Of a DNA stretch of 64,000 nt, positions 45,131-54,512 are shown piece by piece (within the stretch, counting starts at the first letter, position 1; each line of letters begins with the position of its first letter). The notes beneath the pieces were generated by a model. The model ran no database searches, was not told the DNA's origin, and saw only the letters and a program-made list of their open reading frames with translations. The position numbers and the translations under genes are program-made. The stretch is from Akkermansiaceae bacterium (lineage in GTDB: Bacteria; Verrucomicrobiota; Verrucomicrobiia; Verrucomicrobiales; Akkermansiaceae): contig CANHPN010000003.1 of assembly GCA_947462535.1 (NCBI GenBank), positions 1 through 64,000 on the forward strand. The letters are read 5' to 3'.

Positions 45131-46516
45131 ATGAATAGCGACATGCATGCCATCAACCGCCGCCGTTTCATGTGGACCACGGGTGCCGCAGGAATCGGGT
45201 TTTCCTCCATCCTCCGCGCCCAGTCGCGCGGACCGGCCGTCTCCCCGAATTCCAAACTCCGCGTGCTCTCGATCGGCGTCGTGGGAACCATCGGCAGGGC
45301 GGACCGCATTCAGGTTTCCCGGCATCCTGCCGTCGAAATCAGCGGGCTCTGCGATGTGGATTCCAACGCCCTCGCCCAAGCCGCCACGGATCATCCGGGT
45401 GCCTTCGCCTGCCGCGATTACCGCGAGGCTTTCTCGAAGTTTGGCGACAAGTTCGATGCCGTCATCGTTTCCACGCCCGACCACAGTCACGCGCCGATCA
45501 TGCTCACCGCGCTGGCGAATCACAAACACGTCTATGGCCAGAAACCGCTCGTCCATCAGCTGGAAGAACTGGCGATGATGGAAAAAGCCATCGCCGCGCG
45601 GCCGGATCTGGTGACCCAGGTCGGCAACCAGCGGATGGCCAGCGCCGGTCGCCGCGCTGCCGTGGAAATCCTGCGGAGCGGAGCGCTTGGCAAGGCCTTG
45701 GAAGCGCACGTCTGGGTCAACTCGCCCAACGCGCGCGAGTATTTCAATCTCGACCGCGCCGTCGGCGAGCCGGTGCCCGCGCCCTCGAATCTGGATTGGA
45801 ACCTGTGGCTCGGCCCCTGCGCGGAGACTCCCTATCACGCCGGCATCGCACCCGTCGTCTGGCGCTCTTGGTGGGACTACGGCAGCAACGGGCTCGGCGA
45901 CTGGGGGCTCCACGTGCTGGACGTGATTTTCTACAGCTACGACGAACTCGTCTCGCCCGTCGCCGTGCTAACCCATTGCGGGCCGTCGTCCAATCCCCTT
46001 TTCCACAGTCATCCGTGCCACTCGACCATCACTTACGCGGTGGACTCGGAGAAATTCGCCCGCAAGCAGTTCGCCATTTACTATAGCGACTCCGCCCAAG
46101 CTCCCTCGCGGGCCGCGCTGGGCCTGCCACCCGGAAAATATCCGGACACCAACATGACCGTCGTCGTCTGCGAGGGCGGCGTGCTCTGCCTAACCGCCGA
46201 GGGCCGCCTTGAAATCTGGCGCGACGGCGTCATGACCTCCGGCCTGAAAATGCCCGGCCTGCCAGAGTTCCGGAAAATGAATCACTGGCACGCCTGGGTG
46301 GACAATTGCCTCGGCATCAAGACCGAGCTCCGCAGCCCGTTCAAGGACGCCATCCGCATGACCGAAGCCACCCAGCTCGCCGTCAAAGCCACCCGCTTCC
46401 CCGGCCAGGAACTGCGCTGGGACAGGCCGACGCTGTCCTTCACCAACCACCAGGAGGCGACAAAAACCATCGTCCGCCGCAGCTACCGCGATGGCTTCGC
46501 CCCGCCGGTCGTGTGA
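45131..46516 (+). CDS. Tat-exported Gfo/Idh/MocA family oxidoreductase
   Basis: A 461-residue protein with a twin-arginine signal (NRRRFMWTTGAAGIGFSS). The NAD(P)-binding domain starts at LRVLSIGVVGTIGRADR, with DAVIVSTPDHSHAPI and KHVYGQKPL in place of the usual EKP. The C-terminal substrate domain includes WWDYGSNGLGDWGLHVLDV. Planctomycetes and Verrucomicrobia have many such periplasmic enzymes for oxidising sugars or cyclitols. The DUF1080 gene nearby fits the 3-keto-glycoside route in which such enzymes act. Substrate unknown. Confidence 0.86.
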   Translation: MNSDMHAINRRRFMWTTGAAGIGFSSILRAQSRGPAVSPNSKLRVLSIGVVGTIGRADRIQVSRHPAVEISGLCDVDSNALAQAATDHPGAFACRDYREAFSKFGDKFDAVIVSTPDHSHAPIMLTALANHKHVYGQKPLVHQLEELAMMEKAIAARPDLVTQVGNQRMASAGRRAAVEILRSGALGKALEAHVWVNSPNAREYFNLDRAVGEPVPAPSNLDWNLWLGPCAETPYHAGIAPVVWRSWWDYGSNGLGDWGLHVLDVIFYSYDELVSPVAVLTHCGPSSNPLFHSHPCHSTITYAVDSEKFARKQFAIYYSDSAQAPSRAALGLPPGKYPDTNMTVVVCEGGVLCLTAEGRLEIWRDGVMTSGLKMPGLPEFRKMNHWHAWVDNCLGIKTELRSPFKDAIRMTEATQLAVKATRFPGQELRWDRPTLSFTNHQEATKTIVRRSYRDGFAPPVV

Positions 46517-46530
46517 CCAGGGGCGTGCGC

Positions 46531-46863
46531 CTAGATCACCGCGAAATGCTTGAGAACTGCGACTAGAGAAAGGAGGCCGCCCATCACTCCCGTGGTGATG
46601 GAAACCACGCGGCTGTTGCTGCTGTGTCTGATTCCGTCCGCCGGAATGATCCGGTAGGACGAGCCCAGCCAAAGCCGGTCACCGTAATAGGATGCGAGCG
46701 CGGCACCAATGAGCGCCGTGCCCAGGAGGTAAACAGGAATAAATTCCGAGGCCATCCAGAAGCCCTGGTGCCGCCGCGAGATCAGCACGGCACCGACAAC
46801 GACACCGACGATGAGACCCAGGATAAACTGAAGCGACCATGCCAGCCAATCTGCGCCTTTCAT
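46531..46863 (-). CDS. Small integral membrane protein
   Basis: A 110-residue protein with three predicted membrane helices (LQFILGLIVGVVVGAVLI; IPVYLLGTALIGAALASYY; ITTGVMGGLLSLVAVL). No family recognised. It lies just downstream of the DUF1080 gene on the same strand (7 bases), so probably in its transcript. Confidence 0.6.
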   Translation of the reverse strand: MKGADWLAWSLQFILGLIVGVVVGAVLISRRHQGFWMASEFIPVYLLGTALIGAALASYYGDRLWLGSSYRIIPADGIRHSSNSRVVSITTGVMGGLLSLVAVLKHFAVI

Positions 46864-46870
46864 CGACCGA

Positions 46871-47728
46871 TCAATCCTTCAACTCACGGATCCAGACGTT
46901 GCGGTAGCGGACCGGGTTGCCGTGATCCTGCAGGGCGAAGGGAAGCTTGTCGGGGTGGGCTTTATAGTCGGACGCCGCGTGCGGTCCCATCCAGCCCGTG
47001 CCTCCGCTGAGGATGGTGTGATCCTGGACGAGCACGCCGTTGTGAAGCACGGTGAACGTCGCCCTGCGGGTGACCTTGCCGCTTTCATCGAAGAGCGGGC
47101 GGTGGAAAATGATGTCATAAGTCTGCCACTCACCTGGCTTCCGGCAGACGTTGACTAATGGCTTCTGCCGTCCGTAAAGCGCACCGGCTTGGCCGTCGGC
47201 GTAGGTCTGGTTTTCATAACTGTCGAGCACCTGGACTTCGTAAACATTCATCAGGAAAACCCCGCTGTTGCCGCGTCCCTGGCTCTCACCCTCGGCCTTG
47301 GCCGGAGCCGCCCATTCGAGATGAAGCTGGCAGGAGCCGAAGCCCTGCTTGGTTTGGATGTAGCCTGCCTTCTTGACGGATTCGAGCGCTCCATCGACGA
47401 CTTTCCACGCGCTCGGATTGCCTTTGTTGTCGGTCCAGTTGTCTTTGAATGACCTTTCACTGCCATCGAAGAGAACGATCGCATCCGCTGGCGGCGCGCC
47501 GAGCTTGTCCGCAGCTCCCGGCGTGACGACCGGAGGAAGCGGCTGCTTGGTGATGTCGGTTTCGTGGACCTTGATGCCGTCGATGAACATGTAGAGGACG
47601 TCCTTGCCCTTGTCGTCCTTTCGGGTCTCGGTGGTGATCACCGGTTTGCTCATGTCGTCATGGCCGGGGCAAACAAGCGTGGATGCCGCGATCACGAGGG
47701 CGGCTAAATGGGAAATGGAATTTTTCAT
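46871..47728 (-). CDS. DUF1080 family secreted protein (3-keto-disaccharide hydrolase domain)
   Basis: A 285-residue protein with a signal peptide (SHLAALVIAASTLVCPG) and one DUF1080 domain from about 80: IVLFDGSERSFKDNW, SAWKVVDGALESVKKAGYIQT, GRGNSGVFLMNVYEVQVLDSY, and the C-terminal LPFALQDHGNPVRYRNVWIREL, all diagnostic. The fold is a concanavalin-like jelly roll. Members hydrolyse 3-keto-glycosides made by Gfo/Idh/MocA-type dehydrogenases, one of which is encoded just next door on the other strand. Confidence 0.88.
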   Translation of the reverse strand: MKNSISHLAALVIAASTLVCPGHDDMSKPVITTETRKDDKGKDVLYMFIDGIKVHETDITKQPLPPVVTPGAADKLGAPPADAIVLFDGSERSFKDNWTDNKGNPSAWKVVDGALESVKKAGYIQTKQGFGSCQLHLEWAAPAKAEGESQGRGNSGVFLMNVYEVQVLDSYENQTYADGQAGALYGRQKPLVNVCRKPGEWQTYDIIFHRPLFDESGKVTRRATFTVLHNGVLVQDHTILSGGTGWMGPHAASDYKAHPDKLPFALQDHGNPVRYRNVWIRELKD

Positions 47729-47772
47729 GTGAGTCGGATTGGGAATGATCGGTTCGCGGGTAACAAGCTGAA

Positions 47773-48492
47773 TTATGGGTCTTCAGTTGGCTGGGTGAAA
47801 ACCGCTTGCCGCTCGTCCGGGGTGAGTTCGCGCCAGTCGCCTGCTTCGAGATCGTCCGGCAGTTTCAAGCCGCCGATGGAAATCCGCCTGAGCCCGAGAA
47901 CGTGGTTTCCCGCCGCCGCGAACATCCGGCGCACCTGATGGTAGCGGCCCTCGTGAAGCGTGACGAGGGCTTCCTTTTCGCCGAGGACTTCGAGCTTGGC
48001 GGGGAGCAGCGGGCGGTTCTCGTTGTTGAGGACGAGCGTGCCGGAGGCGAAAAGCCCGCCCTCGTGGCCTTCCAGCGGCCGGTCGAGTTCGGCATGATAG
48101 ACCTTATGGCACTCCGATTTCGGATGGATGATCTTGTGGAGCAATTTCCCGTCGTCGGTCATCAAGAGCAGGCCGGTGGTGTCCTTGTCGAGCCGGCCGA
48201 TGGGGTTGAGTCCGGGGTTCCGCTGGGCGAAGCGCGGCGGCAGGAGGTCGTAAATCGTGCTGCCGGGGTCCTCGCTGCTGCACGTGTAGCCGTCCGGCTT
48301 GTGGAGCATGATGACCAGCGGCGCGGGTGGGTCGAGCGGCTCGCCACGGAAGAGGATCTGGTCGTGCGGCGGCACGTCGTTCTCGCCTAACACGTTGCCT
48401 GCGGTATCGGTGACCGCGCCGGAGCGGATGAGGCGCTGGACTTCCTTGCGGGAGCCGTAGCCGAGGTTGGCGAGGAGTTTGACGAGTTTCAT
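47773..48492 (-). CDS. Pseudouridine synthase, RsuA/RluB/E/F family
   Basis: A 239-residue rRNA-modifying enzyme. An N-terminal S4 RNA-binding domain (KLVKLLANLGYGSRKEVQRLI) precedes the catalytic domain with the Asp-containing motif GRLDKDTTGLLLMTDDG; the conserved MLHKPDGYTCS and YHQVRRMFAAAGNHVLGLRR blocks are present. RsuA modifies position 516 of 16S rRNA; RluE and RluB act on 23S. Which one this is cannot be decided from sequence alone. Start ATG at 48492. Confidence 0.87.
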   Translation of the reverse strand: MKLVKLLANLGYGSRKEVQRLIRSGAVTDTAGNVLGENDVPPHDQILFRGEPLDPPAPLVIMLHKPDGYTCSSEDPGSTIYDLLPPRFAQRNPGLNPIGRLDKDTTGLLLMTDDGKLLHKIIHPKSECHKVYHAELDRPLEGHEGGLFASGTLVLNNENRPLLPAKLEVLGEKEALVTLHEGRYHQVRRMFAAAGNHVLGLRRISIGGLKLPDDLEAGDWRELTPDERQAVFTQPTEDP

Positions 48493-48531
48493 GTTCTTTA
48501 AGAGTTCAGAATTCAGAGACAAGAATCCAGA

Positions 48532-49587
48532 TCAAGAGGAGCTGGGCCCGGAGGCTCTTCTCTGGACTCTGGGTTCTGGCGTCTGATTTCTTACATCGGC
48601 GGAGAGGATTTTGTAGATCCGATCCTCGGTGATTTTCCGCCAGGCGAGGCCGCTGGCTTCGAGAGCGGCTTCGTAAGGCAGCTGGCGGTTGGCGACCAGC
48701 AGCAATTTCCCGCCGCGTCTGAGCGAGGCGGCGGCGACCTTGAGAAACGCCCGGCCGAGATCCACATCGGTCGCCTGGCCGGTGTGAAATGGCGGGTTCA
48801 TGACAATGACGTCGTAGACTTCCGGCAGGCCGGTGGTGACGTCGTGCCAGTGATAGGTGATCGCGCGCGGGTGGCTGGCGAGGTTGCGGCGGGCGCATTC
48901 CAAGGCGCGCCAATCCGCTTCGAACAGATCGAGCCGCCCGATGCCGGGGCAGCGTTTCAAGACGGCGTCGGATAGAAATCCCCAGCCCGCGCCGAGGTCC
49001 GCGACATTTCCGCGCAGGTGGGCGGGCAGGTGGTCGGCGAGAAGCTGCGAGCCGGGATCGATGTGGTCGCTGCTGAAAATCCCGGCCTGCACGGTGAAGC
49101 CGGAAATTTCCCGCAACTCGCCGAGAGCCCGCCACTCATTGAAAATTTCCTCGTTCCACCCGCCGTCCTCGGTCGCGTGGAAGGCGCGGCACTTGTGCTT
49201 TTGGATAGAAACGATGTTGCCGGTGGCCTTGGAGAGCTCCTTTTCGAAGCGCCCCGCGCCGGCGGTGTTGGGCATGGCGACGAGCAGTTTCCCGCCCGGT
49301 TCCAGCCGGTCGCGGGCCATCGCGAACCACGCGAGCGCCTCGTCCCGCGATTTGCCGGGCAGCACCAGCACTAGCGGCCATTTTCCCTCCGGCAGATCCT
49401 CGACGCGTGGAAATCCGGCCCGCTCCCAGGCCGCCGCCAGCGGCTTGAGCGGTTGCCAGCCGATCAGATCCGACCATTCCCTCAGCGCCGGATGCGGTTC
49501 CGCGCCGATGAACAGCGCGCGCGGCGGCACCCGCAGCCCGTCATCCGCCGAGAAGGCGAGCATCAACGTCTCAAGAGCGGCGTTCAT
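48532..49587 (-). CDS. RsmC-like rRNA guanine-N2 methyltransferase
   Basis: A 351-residue two-domain protein. A degenerate N-terminal methyltransferase-like domain (about 1-165) precedes the catalytic domain, with the SAM-binding [17 protein letters not shown] and the N-P-P-F motif [12 protein letters not shown]. RsmC and RlmG have this layout; RsmC makes m2G1207 in 16S rRNA. Start taken at 49587 ([10 protein letters not shown]). It overlaps the 2Fe-2S gene upstream by 4 bases (ATGA), so the two are co-translated. Confidence 0.82.
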   Translation of the reverse strand: MNAALETLMLAFSADDGLRVPPRALFIGAEPHPALREWSDLIGWQPLKPLAAAWERAGFPRVEDLPEGKWPLVLVLPGKSRDEALAWFAMARDRLEPGGKLLVAMPNTAGAGRFEKELSKATGNIVSIQKHKCRAFHATEDGGWNEEIFNEWRALGELREISGFTVQAGIFSSDHIDPGSQLLADHLPAHLRGNVADLGAGWGFLSDAVLKRCPGIGRLDLFEADWRALECARRNLASHPRAITYHWHDVTTGLPEVYDVIVMNPPFHTGQATDVDLGRAFLKVAAASLRRGGKLLLVANRQLPYEAALEASGLAWRKITEDRIYKILSADVRNQTPEPRVQRRASGPSSS

Positions 49588-49955
49588 GCGTGAGTCTTGA
49601 GCTCGTTGCGCGCGAAGGCAAACTCCGCGACGATTTCCCCGCCAATCAGGTGCTGCTGGATGATGCGCTCCAACACCTCCGGCGTGCACGAGTGATACCA
49701 GACGCCTTCCGGATAGACGACGGCGATGGGGCCGCCGAGGCAGACGCGCAGGCAGTTCGCCTTGGTCCGGAAAATTTTCGGATCCCTGGCGTTGGCGAGG
49801 CCGAGCTCCTTGAGCCGCCGCTTGAGGTATTCCCAGGACTTCAGCCCGGCCTCCTTTGCGCAGCATTTCGGCTCGGTTTGATCGGCGCAGAGGAAGATGT
49901 GGCGCCCGATTCTTTCAATGCCGAGGGCGTCGGCGCAGGCGCGGAGGTCGTTCAC
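49584..49955 (-). CDS. Thioredoxin-like [2Fe-2S] protein
   Basis: About 123 residues. [20 protein letters not shown] and [22 protein letters not shown] give the cysteine pattern of thioredoxin-fold 2Fe-2S ferredoxins (a Cys near the start of the domain, then two more Cys, then C-x3-C). The sequence ends [19 protein letters not shown]. The start is uncertain: GTG at 49955 or ATG at 50021, the latter running into the histidine kinase fragment on the other strand. No obvious ribosome-binding site is seen at either. Likely an electron carrier. Confidence 0.68.
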   Translation of the reverse strand: MNDLRACADALGIERIGRHIFLCADQTEPKCCAKEAGLKSWEYLKRRLKELGLANARDPKIFRTKANCLRVCLGGPIAVVYPEGVWYHSCTPEVLERIIQQHLIGGEIVAEFAFARNELKTHA

Positions 49956-49985
49956 TCGGCAAACTTTGATTTTCCGCGATGGAAA

Positions 49986-50612
49986 ATGCAAGGTTCCGCT
50001 CACTCCTCGTCGCTGGCCCATGTCCAGGGGATTGTCGCGTTCGGCGGCCTGACTCTTCACCTGCTGCAACGCGATTTCAGCCTGGCGGAAATCAAGAGCG
50101 AGCGCAGCGGAGTGCTGGCGGGAATCGCGGCGCTGGTGGTGACGAGCCCTGTCTATCAAGGATGGTCCGCCGGATTTCTCACGTCGCATTCCGCCATGCT
50201 CCTGCCGTTGCCGCTGCTCGTCATGGCGGGGTTCCAGCTCTCGCCGGCACCGGCCTCGTTGCTCGCGGCGGTGTGGTGCGTGTGCTCGACGGTGCTGGCT
50301 TTTGCCTGGAAAGGACCCTTCGCGATCGATGCGGCCGGGATGGATTTCACGAAGCTCGGCGTTTATAACATCGTGATGGCCGCGGTCATCCATCTGGTCG
50401 CCGCCGGCTCGTCAGACTTGCGGAAGGCGCAGGAGGCGATGGTGGCATCCGGCTATCAGAAGGCGAAGCTGCAGAGCCTGCAGGTGAACCTGAGCCCCCA
50501 TTTCCTCTTCAACACGCTCAACGTCATCCGCGCCCTGGTTTATGCCTATCCCGGAAAAGCGGATCAGTTCAGATTCGAGATCGTCTGGAAGATGGCGGTG
50601 ATCATCAGATAG
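49986..50612 (+). pseudogene. Truncated LytS/YpdA-type histidine kinase
   Basis: An open frame of about 208 residues with several hydrophobic membrane helices ([61 protein letters not shown]). The start of a His_kinase domain follows in LQVNLSPHFLFNTLNVIRALV, where the phospho-acceptor His lies in PHFLFN. The match stops after YPGKADQF, where the frame enters antisense sequence of the gspF 3' end; the rest of the kinase domain and the whole ATPase domain are missing. It looks like a gene cut off by a deletion. The frame is otherwise undamaged, so the loss may be recent. Confidence 0.65.
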
Positions 50613-51841
50613 GCCATGGTGCCGATGAGGCCGGCCATGATGATGAGCACGGTGGGCATGACCAGTGCCATAATCCGTTGGAGGCTCTTGTCGAGCTCCT
50701 TGTCGAAACGCTCGGCGGCGCGGCGCAGGGACTGGTCGATCTTGCCGGTTTGCTCGCCGACGGAAATCATGTCGATGAGCAGCGGCGGGAAGGCGCCGTT
50801 GCGGATGAGGGCTTTGGAAAAGGAACGGCCGTCGCCGACCTGGGCGATGACCTTGTCCAACTCGCCGCGGAGGCCGCGGTTCTGGGTGGCGTCACGGGAG
50901 AGTTCGAGCGCGCGGAGCAGCGGCAGGCCGTTGCCGACGAGGTTGGCCATGGTCTCGAGGAACTGGACGTAGAAGCGGCTGGTGATGACCGGGCCGACGA
51001 GCGGCAGATTGAGTTTCATCCGGTCCCAGGCGGGCTTGTTAGCATCGTTATCCTTCCAGGCTTTGAAGAAGATGAGGGCGGCGATGATGGTGAGCAGCAT
51101 GACGATCCACCACTTCTTGATGAACGCGGACGCGCCGATGAGGATGGCGGCTCCGAGCGGCATTTTCCCGCCGCTGGTCTGGATGAGCGCGGTGAGCTGC
51201 GGGATAAGGACGGTGATGAAAATGATGGAAACCCCGATGCCGGCGAGGATCAGGAAGGCCGGATAGATCATCGCGAGGATGAGGCGGGCCTGGAGCTCGG
51301 CGAGGGTTTTCAGATAGTGGGCCTGGCGCTTGAGGATGTCGTCGAGCGCGCCGGACGCCTCGCCGGCGGCGGCGAGCGAGCAGTAAAGCGGGCCGAAGCT
51401 GGGACTGACTTTTTTCAGGGCGACGGAGAAGTTCACCCCGTCGCGCACGATCTGGCGGATCTTGAAGGAGACGGCCTTGAGGTTGCCGAGCTCCTGGCGG
51501 TTTTCCATGGACTTGAGCGCGGGCTCGAGCTGGAGACCGGCGCTGAGCATGTCGGAAAGTTCCTCGGTGAAGAGCACGACTTCCGCGCGCTTGAGCTTGA
51601 TAGGGCCCTCGGGAATCGCTTCCTTGGCATCAGGCTTGGAGTGGTCGCTATCCTCAGCCTTCGCCTTGGCGCTGCCGCTGGATTTCCTGGCGGAGACGGC
51701 GGCGGCGGTCTCCCGGAGATTGACCGGCTGGAGGCCTTTTCTATCCAGAACGCGCAAGGCCTCGGGACGATCTGCGGCGTCGATCTCCCCGGTGGTGACG
51801 GAACCGTTAGCGGCGAGGGCTTTGTAGGCGAAGAGAGGCAT
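50564..51841 (-). CDS. Type II secretion / type IV pilus inner-membrane protein (GspF/PilC)
   Basis: A 425-residue platform protein. It has an N-terminal MPLFAYKALAANGSVTTGEIDA domain, a variable Lys/Ser-rich linker (about 45-80), and two homologous helical cytoplasmic domains each followed by membrane segments: ILAMIYPAFLILAGIGVSIIF, WIVMLLTIIAALIFF, and a final VMPTVLIIMAGLIGTMAYLM. GspF anchors the assembly ATPase to the membrane. The gene follows gspE on the same strand with 31 bases between. Confidence 0.9.
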   Translation of the reverse strand: MPLFAYKALAANGSVTTGEIDAADRPEALRVLDRKGLQPVNLRETAAAVSARKSSGSAKAKAEDSDHSKPDAKEAIPEGPIKLKRAEVVLFTEELSDMLSAGLQLEPALKSMENRQELGNLKAVSFKIRQIVRDGVNFSVALKKVSPSFGPLYCSLAAAGEASGALDDILKRQAHYLKTLAELQARLILAMIYPAFLILAGIGVSIIFITVLIPQLTALIQTSGGKMPLGAAILIGASAFIKKWWIVMLLTIIAALIFFKAWKDNDANKPAWDRMKLNLPLVGPVITSRFYVQFLETMANLVGNGLPLLRALELSRDATQNRGLRGELDKVIAQVGDGRSFSKALIRNGAFPPLLIDMISVGEQTGKIDQSLRRAAERFDKELDKSLQRIMALVMPTVLIIMAGLIGTMAYLMITAIFQTISNLN

Positions 51842-51872
51842 CGGCGGGTAAAACTGAAATGTTGAAATCGAC

Positions 51873-53585
51873 TCAATCTCCGCCGATGTCGGAAGAGGTG
51901 ACGGAGATGACTTCCTCGATGGTGGTCTCGCCCTTCATCACCTTGTGCCAGCCGTATTCGCGCATCGGGACGTAGCCGTCGCGGACGGCTTGGACGCGGA
52001 GTTCGACGGCTTGGGCGCGGTGGGCGACGAGCTCCTGCATCGGCTGGGTGAGCAGGATGATTTCGTAAATCGCAAGCCGGCCGGAGAAGCCGGTCATGCG
52101 GCAGCGGTCGCAGCCTTTCGGCGAATAAACCTGGCCGGGGATGTGCAGCGGGATGCCGAGGTCGAGACGGTCCTGGTGGCTGACTTCGCGCGGGACTTTG
52201 CAGTGCGGGCAGAGTTTTCTAACCAACCGCTGGGCGAGGAAGGCGCGGACGGCGGCGGAGACGAGGAACGGCTCCACTCCCATGTCGATGAGCCGGCTGA
52301 TGCCGCCCATCGCGTCGTTGGTGTGGAGCGTGGAGAAAACCAGGTGACCCGTTAGCGAGGCGCGGATGGCGATTTCCGCAGTCTCAAGGTCGCGGATTTC
52401 CCCGATCATGACGATATTGGGATCGGCCCGGAGAATGGAACGCAGCGCGGTGGCGAAGGTCAGGCCGATCTCGTTTTTCACGGCGATCTGCATCACGCCG
52501 GTGAGCTTGTTTTCCACCGGGTCCTCGACGGTGACGATGCGCCGCTCCGGGTGGTTCACCTCGGTGAGGAAGGAATAGAGGCTGGTGGATTTACCCGATC
52601 CGGTCGGTCCGGTGATGAGGATGATGCCGTTAGGAAGGTGCAGGAGAGACTCGATTTTCTTCAACACGAACGGCTCCATGCCGAGCTTGGCGATGTTGAA
52701 TTTCTCCTGGTTGAGAAGTCGCAGGGAAACGCTTTCGCCCTCGACGGTCGGCACGGTGGCGACCCGGACGTCGATGGTCGCGCCTTCGAACTGGAGGTTG
52801 ATCCGGCCGTCCTGCGGCACTCGGCGCTCGGCGATGTCGAGGCGGGCCATGATTTTCAAACGGGCGATGACGGAGCTTTGCAGCGCCTTGATGTTTTCCG
52901 GCACGGCGACCTCGATCAGGCGGCCGTCGATCCGGTAGCGGATGCGGAGATTGGTGCTTAGCGGCTCGACGTGGATATCGGTCGCGCGCTGGTCGAGCGC
53001 CTCGCGGATGATCTGGTTGACGAACTTGACGACGCTGGCTTCCTCGTCGTCGTCCTGGTCGATGACGTTGGCTTCGTCCTCGCCGTTTTCAATCTGGTCG
53101 TAGTCGAAATCGCGGCCTTCGAGAATCTGTTCAAAAGTGTCCGCACCCACACCGTACAGGCGGCGGAGCGCTTCGTGCAGGCGTTTTCTGGACGCCATGC
53201 ACCAATCGATAGGCAGCGCGAGTTCCTGCGCGGCGGCTTGGCGGGCGATCAGGTTGAATGGGTCAAAAGTGCATAATTTCAGCCGCTTGTGGTCGCCCTC
53301 GCCGGTGATGGCGACAGGCAGCAAGCGGTGTCTCAGCGCCAACCGCGGGCCGCAGGCCTCGCGCAACGGCAGCGGCACTTCCGCCAGCGGGATACTGTCG
53401 AGCCACTCGATCCCGAGATCGTGGGCGAGTTCGCGCATGTAGCGTTCCTCATCGACCACGCCTGCGTCGAGCACGTCATCAATGGGCGAGCGCTGGCGCT
53501 GGGCGGCACCTCGAAGGACTTCGGTAAGCGCGGGAATGTCCTCGCATCCGGTGCGACGGGCAGGTTCGATCAAAAGCTGGGTCAT
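51873..53585 (-). CDS. Type II secretion / type IV pilus assembly ATPase (GspE/PilB)
   Basis: A 570-residue ATPase that powers pseudopilin polymerisation. An N-terminal MshEN-like domain (about 1-150) is followed by the catalytic core with Walker A GPTGSGKST, Asp box RSILRADPNIVMIGEIRDLETAE, His box STLHTNDAMGG, and a zinc-binding set CPHC near LVRKLCPHC with a second pair CDRC further on. An acidic stretch (DQDDDEEAS) separates the domains. Start ATG at 53585; a TTG eight codons upstream is less likely. A pseudopilin gene (gspG) is not in view. Confidence 0.9.
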   Translation of the reverse strand: MTQLLIEPARRTGCEDIPALTEVLRGAAQRQRSPIDDVLDAGVVDEERYMRELAHDLGIEWLDSIPLAEVPLPLREACGPRLALRHRLLPVAITGEGDHKRLKLCTFDPFNLIARQAAAQELALPIDWCMASRKRLHEALRRLYGVGADTFEQILEGRDFDYDQIENGEDEANVIDQDDDEEASVVKFVNQIIREALDQRATDIHVEPLSTNLRIRYRIDGRLIEVAVPENIKALQSSVIARLKIMARLDIAERRVPQDGRINLQFEGATIDVRVATVPTVEGESVSLRLLNQEKFNIAKLGMEPFVLKKIESLLHLPNGIILITGPTGSGKSTSLYSFLTEVNHPERRIVTVEDPVENKLTGVMQIAVKNEIGLTFATALRSILRADPNIVMIGEIRDLETAEIAIRASLTGHLVFSTLHTNDAMGGISRLIDMGVEPFLVSAAVRAFLAQRLVRKLCPHCKVPREVSHQDRLDLGIPLHIPGQVYSPKGCDRCRMTGFSGRLAIYEIILLTQPMQELVAHRAQAVELRVQAVRDGYVPMREYGWHKVMKGETTIEEVISVTSSDIGGD

Positions 53586-53711
53586 GAGTGGCGACTTCTT
53601 GTCGCTCAAAAACCGCCCGGCCGCAACTTTGTCTCTTGAAATTGCACAAATAGCCTGCGGCGAGGCTTTATTTCACGTGCGGTCCGGTTGATTTCCTGCA
53701 TCTTTCCGGGC

Positions 53712-54512
53712 GTGTCATATTTGGAAATCAAGAATCTCCACACCCACTTCACCCAGTGGAGCGGCTCGGTTTTTTCGCCCGGCAAACACGTCGTCCGCGC
53801 CGTGGATGGAGTGAGCCTGAGTCTCGAAAAGGGCGAAATCCTCGGCCTCGTCGGCGAATCCGGCTGCGGTAAATCCACGTTTTCGCGCACCATCATGCAG
53901 CTCATCCCCGCGACATCCGGCTCGGTGATTCTCGATGGCGAGGACCTATCGGCACTCTCCCCGGCGGAAGTCCGCAAGCGGCGGCTGGATTTCCAAATGA
54001 TTTTCCAGGATCCCTACGCCTCGCTCAACCCGCGGATGACGATCTTCTCCACCCTCGCCGAAGCCGTTCGTCAGCGCCACCCGAAGCTGAAAGGCGCCGC
54101 GCTCTTCAACCGCGTGGAAACGCTCATGGCCACCGTCGGCCTCGACGCCAAAGTCATGCGGAAATACCCGCACGAATTCTCCGGCGGCCAGCGCCAGCGG
54201 ATCGCCATCGCCCGCGCGCTCGCTCCGGAACCGAAGCTCATCATCGCCGACGAACCGGTCTCCGCGCTCGACGTCTCCATCCAGTCGCAGATCCTCAACC
54301 TCATCACCTCGCTCCAGAAGGACCTCGGCCTGACGATGATTTTCATCTCCCACGACCTCGGCGTCGTCCACTACATCGCCGACCGCATCGCCGTGATGTA
54401 TCAGGGAAAAATCGTCGAGTCCGGCCCGGCGGGGAAAGTCTTCCACGAGCCGCAGGCCGACTACACCAAGCGCCTCCTCGCCTCAATCCCGCAGCTTGCT
54501 GCGAATGGTTAG
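53712..54512 (+). CDS. Oligopeptide/dipeptide ABC transporter ATPase (OppF/DppF-like)
   Basis: A 266-residue ATP-binding subunit. Motifs are Walker A GESGCGKST, Q-loop MIFQDPYASLNPRM, signature EFSGGQRQRIAIARAL, Walker B LIIADEPVSALD and H-loop FISHDLGVV; the C-terminus ending ADYTKRLLASIPQL matches OppF/DppF. The permease, binding protein and OppD partner are not in the window. I take GTG at 53712 as start. A TTG at 53688 is also in frame, and neither has an obvious ribosome-binding site. The last 30 bases overlap the convergent pxpA. Confidence 0.87.
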   Translation: MSYLEIKNLHTHFTQWSGSVFSPGKHVVRAVDGVSLSLEKGEILGLVGESGCGKSTFSRTIMQLIPATSGSVILDGEDLSALSPAEVRKRRLDFQMIFQDPYASLNPRMTIFSTLAEAVRQRHPKLKGAALFNRVETLMATVGLDAKVMRKYPHEFSGGQRQRIAIARALAPEPKLIIADEPVSALDVSIQSQILNLITSLQKDLGLTMIFISHDLGVVHYIADRIAVMYQGKIVESGPAGKVFHEPQADYTKRLLASIPQLAANG

